NCBI GenBank assembly: GCA_905215645.1
Contig: CAJMQS010000025.1
Location: forward strand, 1 to 31,292
From: an uncultured bacterium
GTDB taxonomy: Bacteria; Bacillota; Negativicutes; Acidaminococcales; Acidaminococcaceae
Reading direction: 5' to 3'
DNA: 31,292 nucleotides
Below are positions 7,992 to 15,675 of this stretch, one piece after another. A program made the translations under genes and the position numbers. The notes beneath the pieces were generated by a model. That model searched no databases. It saw only the letters and a list, made by a program, of their open reading frames with translations, and was not told the DNA's origin. Each line of letters begins with the position of its first letter. Position 1 is the stretch's first letter.

Positions 7992-8354
7992 TTGCTGAAC
8001 AAGAAAGATAAGAACGCAGCACGTCAGAAACGTCACCTGCGTATGCGCAGAAATATTGTAGGAACGGCTGAAAAGCCCCGTCTCAATGTATATCGCAGCC
8101 TGAGCAACATCTATGCTCAGATCATCAACGATGAAACTGGTGAAACTCTGGTATCCGCCAGCACCGTAGAAAAAGCCAACAAGGAAAACTACGGCGGCAA
8201 CATCGAAGCTGCTAAAGCTGTCGGCACTGAAATCGCCAAGAAAGCTCTGGAAAAGGGCATCAAGACTGTTGTATTCGATCGTGGGGGCTACCTGTACCAC
8301 GGACGTGTAGCAGCGCTGGCTGAAGCAGCTCGCGAAGCTGGTCTGGAATTTTAA
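7992..8354 (+). CDS. rplR: 50S ribosomal protein L18 (TTG start)
   Basis: L18 delivers 5S rRNA to the 50S subunit with L5. The protein reads LNKKDKNAARQKRHLRMRRN, then GTAEKPRLNVYRSLSNIYAQ, ending YHGRVAALAEAAREAGLEF. An upstream GTG at 7983 overlaps the AAGGAG ribosome binding site (7978-7983) and cannot be efficiently used, so I place the start at TTG 7992, 8 bases after it. This gives 120 residues, the family norm. The TTG start may lower its translation compared with its neighbours. Confidence 0.93.
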   Translation: MLNKKDKNAARQKRHLRMRRNIVGTAEKPRLNVYRSLSNIYAQIINDETGETLVSASTVEKANKENYGGNIEAAKAVGTEIAKKALEKGIKTVVFDRGGYLYHGRVAALAEAAREAGLEF

Positions 8355-8372
8355 CAGAGGGAGGACATTAGA

Positions 8373-8873
8373 GTGGCTAATTACGAAAAACAAGATGATG
8401 GCTTCAAAGAAAGAGTAGTCTTCATCAACCGCGTAGCTAAGGTCGTAAAAGGCGGACGTCGTTTCTCCTTCTCTGCTTTGGTTGTTGTTGGTGATGAAAA
8501 CGGCAAGGTTGGCATGGGCCTGGGCAAAGCTGCCGAAGTTCCCGAAGCCATCCGCAAAGGCGTGGATGATGCCAAGAAGAACCTGATCACCGTTCCCCTG
8601 AAGGGCACCACCATTCCTCATGAAGTGATCGGTGTGTTTGGCGCAGGCCAGGTTCTGCTGAAACCGGCTATGGAAGGTACCGGGGTCATCGCCGGCGGTC
8701 CTGTCCGTGCGGTCCTGGAATTGGCTGGTGTGCGGGATATCCTGACCAAATCCCAGGGGACTTCCAACCCCAACAACGTGGTCCGGGCAACCCTGGAAGG
8801 GCTGAAATCCCTGAAAAACGCCAAAGATGTCGCTGCTCTGCGCGGCAAAACTGTTGAAGAACTGTTAGGCTAA
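8373..8873 (+). CDS. rpsE: 30S ribosomal protein S5
   Basis: This 166-residue protein with a GTG start has the double-stranded-RNA-binding-like S5 N-domain (ERVVFINRVAKVVKGGRRFS) and then ENGKVGMGLGKAAEVPEAIR. It ends with TSNPNNVVRATLEGLKSL. S5 is in the mRNA entry and decoding fidelity region; mutations in the conserved loop cause ram or spectinomycin phenotypes in other species. Spacing to rplR is 18 bases. Confidence 0.98.
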   Translation: MANYEKQDDGFKERVVFINRVAKVVKGGRRFSFSALVVVGDENGKVGMGLGKAAEVPEAIRKGVDDAKKNLITVPLKGTTIPHEVIGVFGAGQVLLKPAMEGTGVIAGGPVRAVLELAGVRDILTKSQGTSNPNNVVRATLEGLKSLKNAKDVAALRGKTVEELLG

Positions 8874-8885
8874 GGAGGTAGCATG

Positions 8886-9071
8886 ATGGCACAGGTTAAA
8901 ATCACGCTGACCCGTAGCTTAATCGGGTATCCGAAAGACCAACGCGCTACTGTCAAGGCTCTGGGCTTGACGAAGATCCGTTCCAGCGTTGTGAAAGAAG
9001 ACTCTCCTGCTCTGCGCGGTATGATCCACAAAGTGGAACATATGGTCAAAGTAGAAGAAGTGAAGGCGTAA
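8886..9071 (+). CDS. rpmD: 50S ribosomal protein L30
   Basis: This 61-residue protein is MAQVKITLTRSLIGYPKDQR followed by ATVKALGLTKIRSSVV, the bacterial L30 pattern. As in rplC, two ATGs stand in tandem (8883, 8886). The second is chosen because it lies 7 bases from AAGGAGG. Located between rpsE and rplO as usual. Confidence 0.96.
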   Translation: MAQVKITLTRSLIGYPKDQRATVKALGLTKIRSSVVKEDSPALRGMIHKVEHMVKVEEVKA

Positions 9072-9086
9072 TAAGGAGGTCTGCAA

Positions 9087-9527
9087 ATGTATTTGCATGA
9101 ATTGGCTCCCGCTGCCGGCTCCAAAAAAGCCCGCGTCCGTGTAGGCCGCGGTCTTGGTTCCGGTCTGGGCAAAACATCCGGCAAAGGCCAAAAAGGTCAG
9201 AAATCCCGTAGCGGCGGGGTGAAGCGTCCTGGTTTCGAAGGTGGCCAAAAGCCGTTGTATCTGCGTCTGCCGAAACGCGGTTTCTACAATAAATTCGGCA
9301 AACATTACACTGAAATCAACGTGGAAGTATTCAACTGCTTTGACGACGGTGCTGTAATCGATCCTGTATCCCTGATCGAAGCCGGCCTGGTGAAAAACAT
9401 CCGTGACGGCATTCGCGTCCTGGGAAATGGCGAACTGACCAAGAAGGTCACGGTAAAAGCCATGGGCTTCAGCAAAACGGCTCAATCCAAGATCGAAGCT
9501 GCCGGCGGTAAGGTAGAGGTGATCTAA
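9087..9527 (+). CDS. rplO: 50S ribosomal protein L15
   Basis: This 146-residue protein starts MYLHELAPAAGSKKARVRVG and has the glycine-rich RNA-binding region GRGLGSGLGKTSGKGQKGQK followed by GFEGGQKPLYLRLPKRGF. L15 is a late 50S assembly protein. Its TAA is immediately followed by the TTG start of secY with no spacer. Confidence 0.97.
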   Translation: MYLHELAPAAGSKKARVRVGRGLGSGLGKTSGKGQKGQKSRSGGVKRPGFEGGQKPLYLRLPKRGFYNKFGKHYTEINVEVFNCFDDGAVIDPVSLIEAGLVKNIRDGIRVLGNGELTKKVTVKAMGFSKTAQSKIEAAGGKVEVI

Positions 9528-10784
9528 TTGGCATCAGCCCTTGATAACCTGTTAAAGGCTACGGAACTCCGAAAGAAAGTATTATTTACCCTTGCGATGT
9601 TCATAGTATTCAGGGCTGGTACGCAAATTCCCGTTCCGGGGGTTAACGCAGCCATGATCGAACGGCTCTTCACCAGTGGAAATCTGTTCGGTCTTCTGGA
9701 TCTGTTCTCCGGCGGTGCACTTAGCAAATTTTCCATATTTGCTATGAGCATTACTCCTTACATCAATGCGTCAATCATTACGCAGCTGCTGACAGTGGTG
9801 ATCCCGACTTTGGAAGAATGGTCCAAAGAGGGAGCGGAAGGAGCAAAAAAAATCAACAAAATCAACCGCTACGCAGCGGTTGGCCTGGGTGCCATTCAGG
9901 CTGTGGGGATGGCGTATGGTTTGCGGGCAGCAGTCAATAATCCTGACTTCTTCTCCTTTGCCATGATCGTCATCACACTGACCGCAGGTTCTCTGCTGCT
10001 CATGTGGATTGGGGAACAGATTACAGCCAAAGGGATCGGGAACGGGATTTCCCTGATCATCTTTGCTGGGATCATTTCCCGTCTGCCCAACGGGCTGGCT
10101 GTCATCGGCCGGTACCTGCAGGCAGGTACGATCAATGTATTCAATGTACTGATCTTCGCTGCGCTGGCAGTGCTGATGGTGATGTTCGTGGTGGCAATCA
10201 CGGTCGCCTACCGGAAAGTCCCCGTCCAGTATGCAAAGCGGATCGTAGGTCGGAAGATGTACGGAGGGCACACCACCTACATTCCTCTGAAAGTGAATCA
10301 GGCCGGTGTCATGCCCATCATCTTCGCTTCTTCCGTATTGATGTTTCCTGTGACCATTGCGCAGTTCATCAAGATCCCCTGGATCCAGAAAGTGGCCGGT
10401 TATCTTGCATGGGGCACACCCTTGCAGACCTCGCTGTATATCCTGCTCATCCTGTTCTTCACTTACTTCTATACCGCAGTAAGCCTGAACATCCCGGATA
10501 TGTCCGACAACATCAAGAAGTACGGTGGATTCATCCCTGGGCTGCGGCCTGGCAAACCCACTACGGACTATCTGGACAAGGTGATGAACCGGATCACCCT
10601 GGCGGGTGCTGTTTTTCTGGCATTCATTGCTATTATGCCTAACTTGATCGTCTGGCTCACAGGAATTTCCGGAGTTTACTTCGGCGGAACGGCTCTGTTG
10701 ATCGTGGTAGGCGTAGCGCTTGATACGATGAAACAGGTAGAGTCCATGACCCTCATGCGGCACTATCAAGGTTTCATGAAATAA
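9528..10784 (+). CDS. secY: Preprotein translocase channel subunit SecY (TTG start)
   Basis: SecY forms the protein-conducting channel of the plasma membrane with SecE and SecG. At 418 residues with about ten hydrophobic segments this is a complete SecY. Visible landmarks are FRAGTQIPVPGVN after the first helix, the plug-region segment GGALSKFSIFAMSITPYINAS, and the cytosolic loop YGGHTTYIPLKVNQAGVMPIIF (part). The start is a TTG directly adjoining the rplO stop; the ribosome binding site GAGGTGAT lies within rplO, so translation is probably coupled. The weak start may limit membrane protein output relative to the r-proteins. Confidence 0.97.
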   Translation: MASALDNLLKATELRKKVLFTLAMFIVFRAGTQIPVPGVNAAMIERLFTSGNLFGLLDLFSGGALSKFSIFAMSITPYINASIITQLLTVVIPTLEEWSKEGAEGAKKINKINRYAAVGLGAIQAVGMAYGLRAAVNNPDFFSFAMIVITLTAGSLLLMWIGEQITAKGIGNGISLIIFAGIISRLPNGLAVIGRYLQAGTINVFNVLIFAALAVLMVMFVVAITVAYRKVPVQYAKRIVGRKMYGGHTTYIPLKVNQAGVMPIIFASSVLMFPVTIAQFIKIPWIQKVAGYLAWGTPLQTSLYILLILFFTYFYTAVSLNIPDMSDNIKKYGGFIPGLRPGKPTTDYLDKVMNRITLAGAVFLAFIAIMPNLIVWLTGISGVYFGGTALLIVVGVALDTMKQVESMTLMRHYQGFMK

Positions 10785-10795
10785 GGAGAGAGAAC

Positions 10796-11440
10796 ATGCA
10801 TATTCTTTTAATGGGACCTCCTGGCGCAGGCAAGGGGACCCAAGCGGAAAAATTAGTTGCCGATTTTCCCATTCCTCATATTTCTACGGGAGATATGTTC
10901 CGTGCGGCTGTGAAAAATGGGACGGAATTGGGAAAAGAAGCCAAGAAATATATGGATGCCGGTGGTTTGGTCCCCGACAGTGTCACGATCGGCATTGTCC
11001 GGGAACGGCTGAGCCAGCCGGATTGTGTCAAAGGATTCATCCTGGACGGGTTTCCCCGTACCAAGGAACAGGCAGCAGCGCTGGACCAGATCTTGAAGGA
11101 TCTGGGGATTTCCCTGACCGCCGCCGTCAACATCAGCGTGCCTGATGAAGACCTGGTGGCACGGGTGACCGGCCGGCGGATCTGCAAGAACTGCGGTGCG
11201 ACCTATCATGTAGTATACAATCCTCCCAAACAGGAAAACGTATGCGACAAATGCGGTGGGGAACTTTACCAGCGGGATGATGACAAAGAAACCACTGTGA
11301 AGAAACGTTTGGAAGCGTACCATAGCCAAACTGCTCCTCTGATTGCGTATTATAAAGCGGAAGGCGTGTATAAGGAAATTGACGGCACTCAGCCCATCGA
11401 TAAGGTGTATGCTGATGTGGTAGCAGCTGTTAAAGGGTAA
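10796..11440 (+). CDS. adk: Adenylate kinase, zinc-lid type
   Basis: This 214-residue enzyme catalyses ATP + AMP = 2 ADP. It has a P-loop GPPGAGKGTQ at residues 7-16, the AMP-binding segment HISTGDMFRAAV, the DGFPRTKEQA motif and a long LID domain. The lid has two cysteine pairs (CKNC and CDKC), the structural zinc site typical of Gram-positive adenylate kinases. It sits between secY and infA, with a GGAGAGA ribosome binding site. The methionine aminopeptidase gene that often follows adk is missing here. Confidence 0.98.
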   Translation: MHILLMGPPGAGKGTQAEKLVADFPIPHISTGDMFRAAVKNGTELGKEAKKYMDAGGLVPDSVTIGIVRERLSQPDCVKGFILDGFPRTKEQAAALDQILKDLGISLTAAVNISVPDEDLVARVTGRRICKNCGATYHVVYNPPKQENVCDKCGGELYQRDDDKETTVKKRLEAYHSQTAPLIAYYKAEGVYKEIDGTQPIDKVYADVVAAVKG

Positions 11441-11452
11441 GGAGGCATTAGC

Positions 11453-11671
11453 GTGTCAAAACAAGATGCGATCGAAGTAGAAGGTACTGTCTTGGAGTCT
11501 TTACCCAATGCTATGTTCCGGGTAAAACTGGAAAACGATCATGAAATCCTGGCACATATTTCCGGAAAAATACGTATGAACTTTATTAAGATCCTCCCAG
11601 GGGATAAGGTGACCGTAGAGCTGACGCCCTATGATCTGAACCGGGGTCGGATTACTTATCGGTTCAAATAA
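11453..11671 (+). CDS. infA: Translation initiation factor IF-1
   Basis: This 72-residue OB-fold protein with a GTG start includes VEGTVLESLPNAMFRVKLEN, HISGKIRMNFIKILPGDKV and ELTPYDLNRGRITYRFK as conserved IF-1 blocks. IF-1 blocks the A site during initiation. It lies 12 bases after adk, with AAGGAGG upstream, and just before rpmJ as in most Firmicutes. Confidence 0.97.
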   Translation: MSKQDAIEVEGTVLESLPNAMFRVKLENDHEILAHISGKIRMNFIKILPGDKVTVELTPYDLNRGRITYRFK

Positions 11672-11701
11672 AGAGGATTGGCAAGAGGAGGTTCAAGCAA
11701 C

Positions 11702-11815
11702 ATGAAAGTTAGACCGTCTGTAAAACGCATTTGCGAAAAATGCAAGATCATCAAACGCAAAGGCCGTGTCATGGTCATTTGCGAAAACCCGAAACATAAA
11801 CAAAGACAAGGATAA
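11702..11815 (+). CDS. rpmJ: 50S ribosomal protein L36, zinc-binding type
   Basis: This 37-codon gene is MKVRPSVKRICEKCKIIKRK followed by GRVMVICENPKHKQRQG. The CEKC pair, the later Cys and the His in NPKHKQ form the conserved zinc site of L36. A GAGGAGG ribosome binding site lies at about 11685-11692. Size and position between infA and rpsM are standard. Confidence 0.97.
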   Translation: MKVRPSVKRICEKCKIIKRKGRVMVICENPKHKQRQG

Positions 11816-11828
11816 GGAGGTGCTTTGA

Positions 11829-12194
11829 ATGGCTCGTATCGCCGGTGTAGATTTGCCTAGAGATAAACGTATCGAATATGCTCTGCCGTACATTTACGGT
11901 ATCGGCTTGACCCTGTCCCGGGAAATCCTGGGCAAGACCGGGATCAATCCGGATACTCGGGTTCGGGATCTGACCGAAGCTGAAATCGCTAAGCTGCGTG
12001 AAATCCTGGATCATGAATATAAAGTGGAAGGTGACCTCCGTCGTGAGGAATCCCTGAACATCAAACGCCTGGTGGAAATCGGCTGCTACCGCGGCCGCAG
12101 ACATCGTGCAGGGCTGCCTGTACGGGGTCAGAACACCAAAAACAATGCTCGTACCCGTAAAGGCCCGAAAAAAGTGGCCGGTGCTAAGAAGTAA
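11829..12194 (+). CDS. rpsM: 30S ribosomal protein S13
   Basis: This 121-residue protein has the helix-hairpin-helix segment ALPYIYGIGLTLSREILGKT (part), RLVEIGCYRGRRHRAGLPVR and GQNTKNNARTRKGPKK, all diagnostic of S13. S13 forms head bridges to the 50S and contacts P-site tRNA through its basic tail. The ribosome binding site AAGGAGG overlaps the rpmJ stop. Confidence 0.98.
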   Translation: MARIAGVDLPRDKRIEYALPYIYGIGLTLSREILGKTGINPDTRVRDLTEAEIAKLREILDHEYKVEGDLRREESLNIKRLVEIGCYRGRRHRAGLPVRGQNTKNNARTRKGPKKVAGAKK

Positions 12195-12219
12195 GTTTGT
12201 CTAAGGAGGGATTAGACGA

Positions 12220-12612
12220 GTGGCTGGTAAAAAAGTTGTCCGTACCAAACGGAAAGTAAGCAAGAACATTGAAGCTGGTGTAGCACATATCCGCTCCACC
12301 TTTAATAACACGATCGTAACGATTTCCGACCTGAACGGGGCTGTCCTGAGCTGGGCTTCTGCCGGCGGCCAGGGCTTCCGTGGTTCTCGGAAAAGCACTC
12401 CTTTTGCAGCTCAGATGGCTGCTGAATCTGCTGCCAAAGCCGCTATGGAACATGGCCTGAAACGGATCGAAGTATTCGTCAAGGGACCTGGCGCTGGCCG
12501 TGAAGCTGCTATCCGCGCTCTGCAGGCTGCAGGCCTGGAAGTGGAATCCATCAAAGATGTGACTCCGATTCCTCATAATGGCTGCCGTCCGCCGAAACGC
12601 AGAAGAGTTTAA
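12220..12612 (+). CDS. rpsK: 30S ribosomal protein S11
   Basis: This 130-residue protein with a GTG start contains GVAHIRSTFNNTIVTISDLN, FRGSRKSTPFAAQMAAE and DVTPIPHNGCRPPKRRRV. The last is the canonical S11 C-terminus. S11 is on the 30S platform near the Shine-Dalgarno helix. AAGGAGG precedes the start. Confidence 0.98.
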   Translation: MAGKKVVRTKRKVSKNIEAGVAHIRSTFNNTIVTISDLNGAVLSWASAGGQGFRGSRKSTPFAAQMAAESAAKAAMEHGLKRIEVFVKGPGAGREAAIRALQAAGLEVESIKDVTPIPHNGCRPPKRRRV

Positions 12613-12630
12613 TTGGAGGTGAAAGACTAG

Positions 12631-13224
12631 ATGGCTATTGATAAGACTCCTGTTCTGAAAAGATGCAGATCTCTGGGCATGTCTCCGGCATTCGTTGGGG
12701 TAATGAAAGAATCCCACCGTCAGCCGAAACGCCAGTTCAAAAAGAAGAGCGAATATGGTATGCAGCTGGCTGAAAAGCAGAAAGCCAAGTTCATCTATGG
12801 CGTCCTGGAAAAACAGTTCCGCGGCTACTATGAAAAAGCCAAAAAAATGGAAGGTATCGCAGGCGCCAACCTGCTGATCCTGCTGGAACGCAGACTGGAT
12901 AACGTGGTATATCGTCTGGGCCTGGCCCACACCCGCCGTCAGGCTCGCCAGCTGGTGACCCACGGCCATATTGCCGTCAATGGCAAACGGCTGGATATCC
13001 CTTCTGCTCTGGTGAAAGCCGGAGATGTAGTCTCCGTAATGGAAAGCAGCCGCAGCTCTGCCTACTTCAAAGGCATGGCTGAAGTCCTGGGCAAGACTTC
13101 CGTTCCTGCCTGGATCTCCGTAGACGCTCAAAACCTCAGCGGAAAGGTTGACCGTCTGCCAGTTCGGGAAGACATCGATGTTCCTGTTGAAGAACAGATG
13201 ATCGTCGAATTGTACTCCAAGTAA
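12631..13224 (+). CDS. rpsD: 30S ribosomal protein S4 (zinc-free form)
   Basis: This 197-residue protein begins MAIDKTPVLKRCRSLGMSP and contains the S4 domain RLDNVVYRLGLAHTRRQARQ followed by LVTHGHIAVNGKRLDIPS. The N-terminal region has one cysteine only, so this is the zinc-free (C-minus) form rather than the four-Cys form. S4 is a 16S assembly initiator and a known autoregulator in other bacteria. A stem-loop lies between this gene and rpoA. Confidence 0.97.
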   Translation: MAIDKTPVLKRCRSLGMSPAFVGVMKESHRQPKRQFKKKSEYGMQLAEKQKAKFIYGVLEKQFRGYYEKAKKMEGIAGANLLILLERRLDNVVYRLGLAHTRRQARQLVTHGHIAVNGKRLDIPSALVKAGDVVSVMESSRSSAYFKGMAEVLGKTSVPAWISVDAQNLSGKVDRLPVREDIDVPVEEQMIVELYSK

Positions 13225-13253
13225 TCTGATACTGTTCTCCACTTACTTATACC

Positions 13254-13281
13254 GCGTATTGTGGTAATGCGCGAAAGGAGG
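13254..13281 (+). promoter_or_regulatory. Stem-loop adjoining the rpoA ribosome binding site
   Basis: GCGTATT (13254-13260) pairs with AATGCGC (13266-13272) through seven pairs, one of them a G-T wobble, around a GTGGT loop. It directly abuts GAAAGGAGG (13273-13281), the rpoA ribosome binding site. A 64-base gap is unusually long for this operon. The position suggests a role in setting rpoA translation or mRNA processing; that is inference. Confidence 0.45.
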
Positions 13282-13288
13282 CTTCCGC

Positions 13289-14260
13289 ATGAAGGAAATC
13301 GAAAAACCTAGCCTGGTTGTCGACGAAATTTCCCCTGATGGACGTTATGGCAAGTTCGTCTGGGAACCTTTGGAACGTGGATACGGTATTACTTTAGGTA
13401 ACAGTCTGCGTCGTGTACTGCTTTCTTCCTTGTCCGGCATGGCTGTGACGGGCATCAAAATCGATGGGGTCCTCCATGAGTTCTCTACCATTGAGGGAGT
13501 CAGAGAAGACGTTGCGGATATCGTATTAAACATCAAAGCCCTGTGCTTCAAGGTAGGTCTGGATGACCAGGCCTCCTTTGAGCCCAAGACGTTCTACATC
13601 AAGAAGTCCGGCGAAGGCGAAGTGACCGGCGCTGACGTAATCACTGATCAGGATACGGAAGTCCTGAATCCGGAACTGCACATTGCAACTCTGGACAAGA
13701 ATGCTACCCTGAACATGGAAATCTACGTTGACGTGGGCCGCGGCTACGTCCAGGCGGAGAAGAACAAATCCAAGGATCAGCCCATCGGCTTCATCCCTGT
13801 GGATTCCATCTACTCTCCCATCACCCGTGTGAAATTCGGCGTTACCGATACCCGGGTGGGCAACGTGACCAACTATGACCGGCTGACCCTTGAAGTATGG
13901 ACCGATGGGAGCCTGGGGCCGGATGAAGCTGTGACTTCTGCAGCCGAAATCCTGATCAAGTATCTGGCTCTGTTCAAGACCACCAACGTTCCCCGTATCC
14001 AGGGGGATGAAGATGGGACTAAGACCAGCGAAGAAGGGACCAAGTCTTCTGTGCTGCAGATGTCCATCGATGATCTGGATCTGACTGTCCGTTCCAACAA
14101 CTGCTTGAGACGGGCCGGCATCAATACGGTAGAAGATATCATCAACAAGACGGAAGACGAGCTGATTTGCGTCCGGAACCTGGGCAGCAAATCCTTGGAA
14201 GAAGTCAAGAACAAAATCGAAGAGTTGGGATTGCATCTGCGCAATTCTGACGAAGAATAG
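13289..14260 (+). CDS. rpoA: RNA polymerase alpha subunit
   Basis: This 323-residue protein comprises the alpha N-terminal dimerisation domain (GRYGKFVWEPLERGYGITLG, then NSLRRVLLSSLSG) and a linker rich in Glu, Gly and Ser. The C-terminal DNA/UP-element-binding domain contains CLRRAGINTVEDIINK and VRNLGSKSLEEVKNKI. Alpha nucleates polymerase assembly and is a target for activators. AAAGGAGG precedes the ATG. The linker sequence (GTKTSEEGTKSS) holds a short internal repeat. Confidence 0.98.
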   Translation: MKEIEKPSLVVDEISPDGRYGKFVWEPLERGYGITLGNSLRRVLLSSLSGMAVTGIKIDGVLHEFSTIEGVREDVADIVLNIKALCFKVGLDDQASFEPKTFYIKKSGEGEVTGADVITDQDTEVLNPELHIATLDKNATLNMEIYVDVGRGYVQAEKNKSKDQPIGFIPVDSIYSPITRVKFGVTDTRVGNVTNYDRLTLEVWTDGSLGPDEAVTSAAEILIKYLALFKTTNVPRIQGDEDGTKTSEEGTKSSVLQMSIDDLDLTVRSNNCLRRAGINTVEDIINKTEDELICVRNLGSKSLEEVKNKIEELGLHLRNSDEE

Positions 14261-14274
14261 GAGGAAGACGAAAG

Positions 14275-14613
14275 ATGTCCTACAGAAAATTCAACCGGAA
14301 CACCAGCAACCGGAAAGCGATGTTCCGCAGCGTCTTGACCGCCTTCTTCAAAAACGAGAGAATCGAAACCACTGAAACGAAAGCAAAAGAAATCAGCGGT
14401 CTGGCTGATAAAATGATCACCCTGGCTAAAAAAGGTGATCTGAGTGCTCGTCGCCAGGTCCTGGCATTCCTCGTGGATGAAGATGCAACCAAGAAGCTGT
14501 TCGATGTAATCGCCCCTAAATACGCTGACCGCAACGGCGGTTATACCCGTATTTACAAAACGGCTCCCCGCCGCGGTGATGCTGCTGAAATGGCAATCCT
14601 GGAACTGATCTGA
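14275..14613 (+). CDS. rplQ: 50S ribosomal protein L17
   Basis: This 112-residue protein starts MSYRKFNRNTSNRKAMFRSV and ends GGYTRIYKTAPRRGDAAEMA followed by ILELI, the L17 pattern. L17 lies near the tunnel exit. It is the last gene of the long ribosomal operon; a hairpin repeat and then a clear intrinsic terminator follow. Confidence 0.97.
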   Translation: MSYRKFNRNTSNRKAMFRSVLTAFFKNERIETTETKAKEISGLADKMITLAKKGDLSARRQVLAFLVDEDATKKLFDVIAPKYADRNGGYTRIYKTAPRRGDAAEMAILELI

Positions 14614-14623
14614 GTTCTGTGAT

Positions 14624-14647
14624 GGGGTGTTGCCTTGGCAACACCCC
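14624..14647 (+). repeat. Perfect hairpin GGGGTGTTGCC/GGCAACACCCC after rplQ
   Basis: A 24-base perfect palindrome has eleven-base arms 14624-14634 and 14637-14647. It has no T tract after it, so it is unlikely to terminate alone, but it could protect the mRNA 3' end. Its TGTTGC/GCAACA core is shared with several terminators in this window. Confidence 0.6.
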
Positions 14648-14655
14648 GGCCGTGG

Positions 14656-14676
14656 GTCTCGAGTCTCGCGTCTCAG
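14656..14676. repeat. Three tandem 7-bp units GTCTCNN
   Basis: The units are GTCTCGA, GTCTCGC and GTCTCAG, placed head to tail between the rplQ hairpin and the operon terminator. No gene or known signal explains them. Confidence 0.6.
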
Positions 14677-14686
14677 GCCTGTGGAG

Positions 14687-14719
14687 AGAACCCGCCCTTT
14701 GGGACGGGTTCTTTTTTAT
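14687..14719 (+). terminator. Intrinsic terminator of the S10-spc-alpha operon
   Basis: AGAACCCG (14687-14694) pairs with CGGGTTCT (14705-14712); CCC/GGG extends the stem inside with one bulged A and a TTT loop. A T run (TTTTTTATT) follows directly. It ends the ribosomal operon 74 bases after rplQ. Confidence 0.9.
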
Positions 14720-14748
14720 TGTGTCCGGATTTCATCTTATGATATACT
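14719..14748 (+). promoter_or_regulatory. Putative sigma70 promoter for the secreted protein gene
   Basis: TTGTGT (14719-14724), an 18-base spacer and TATACT (14743-14748). It lies just after the operon terminator and about 80 bases before the next start codon. Confidence 0.55.
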
Positions 14749-14827
14749 GGGGCTGCCGGATTCATGGGAGATTCATGTTTTTCCGGCAGAATGAAAGAAA
14801 TCAGAAAAAACAGAAAGGATGAGATCC

Positions 14828-15598
14828 ATGAAACTGCTGCAATGCATCCGCACGTTGGTGCTGGCGGGGGCCCTGACTTTGGCCGGTACCTCCGGGGCTC
14901 TGGCGGAATACACCAGCTGGCAGGATACGGACTATGATTTCAGCCAGGTGAAGACCGTGTACCTGTCAGACATGGATATGGGCGGGTACCGGCTCCAGAA
15001 CGGCATCAAGGCACAAAAAATGCTCCAGGACTACCGGAAAAAGGCAGGGAAGACCAAGGGTGTGAAGGTGGTGCTGGCCCCGGAAACCCAGTTCCGGGCT
15101 CTGCTGCCGGGAGATGGAGAACAAAAGTCTCCGGCGGCCGGGGCGAGCCAAGGAAAAACGGCGGAGAGGGAGAGCAAGGGCGGGAACCAGCCTGCCGAGA
15201 CGAAAGAGCGGAAGGCGGTGGCCATTCCCCAGGAGGCCTTGGCTGCGGGGGCCCAGCTGTACATCCTGGCGAACCTGGACAACTGCCAGGTAGATTCCTA
15301 TCTGGTCCCTGCCCATACGGAATGGAAGACCCGGGAAATCGACGACAGCTACCGGGATGAACAGGGCAACTGGCACACTTATTACCGGACCGTGACCTAC
15401 CCGGAATATATCCCGGATTATTATGTGCCTTATGCCAGCGTAACCGTCCGGTTCCTGTGGTTCGACACCCAAACTGGGAAGCTGGTGGCCTCCAGCGAAG
15501 ACGCCCGGGTCAGAGACAGCGAAAATGACCCTCTGGGAGTCTATAACAGGATCATTGACCGGTTCTTCAAAAACTTAAAAGAAACTGTGAAGAAGTAG
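14828..15598 (+). CDS. Exported protein of unknown function
   Basis: I do not recognise a named family with confidence. The 256-residue protein has a clear signal peptide (MKLLQCIRTLVLAGALTLAG followed by TSGALA) with likely cleavage before EYTSW. The mature part begins WQDTDYDFSQVKTVYLSDM, which loosely resembles the start of DUF4136-type exported proteins. A charged low-complexity linker follows at about residues 98-130 (KSPAAGASQGKTAERESKGG). The second half is rich in Tyr and aromatic residues (YRDEQGNWHTYYRTVTYPEY, then IPDYYVPYASVTVRFLWF). The ATG at 14828 is chosen because the upstream ATG (14819) overlaps its own AAAGGA ribosome binding site. It is transcribed alone after the ribosomal operon. 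Confidence 0.8.
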   Translation: MKLLQCIRTLVLAGALTLAGTSGALAEYTSWQDTDYDFSQVKTVYLSDMDMGGYRLQNGIKAQKMLQDYRKKAGKTKGVKVVLAPETQFRALLPGDGEQKSPAAGASQGKTAERESKGGNQPAETKERKAVAIPQEALAAGAQLYILANLDNCQVDSYLVPAHTEWKTREIDDSYRDEQGNWHTYYRTVTYPEYIPDYYVPYASVTVRFLWFDTQTGKLVASSEDARVRDSENDPLGVYNRIIDRFFKNLKETVKK

Positions 15599-15636
15599 GA
15601 CTAAAAGGTCTGGAACGGATCTCTCCCTCCTTTTTG

Positions 15637-15645
15637 TGGTATAAT
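15637..15645 (+). promoter_or_regulatory. Extended -10 promoter for the lipoprotein gene
   Basis: TGGTATAAT gives a perfect -10 with the TGn extension (TG at 15637-15638, TATAAT at 15640-15645), 30 bases before the lipoprotein start. No good -35 is visible, which is common for extended -10 promoters. Confidence 0.6.
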
Positions 15646-15675
15646 GTTTCCCGTACAGGAAAGGCGGGAAAATCC

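Noticed and set aside
14619..14822. Open frame of 67 codons after rplQ
   Set aside because: It runs through a hairpin, tandem repeats, a terminator and a promoter and has no coding character.
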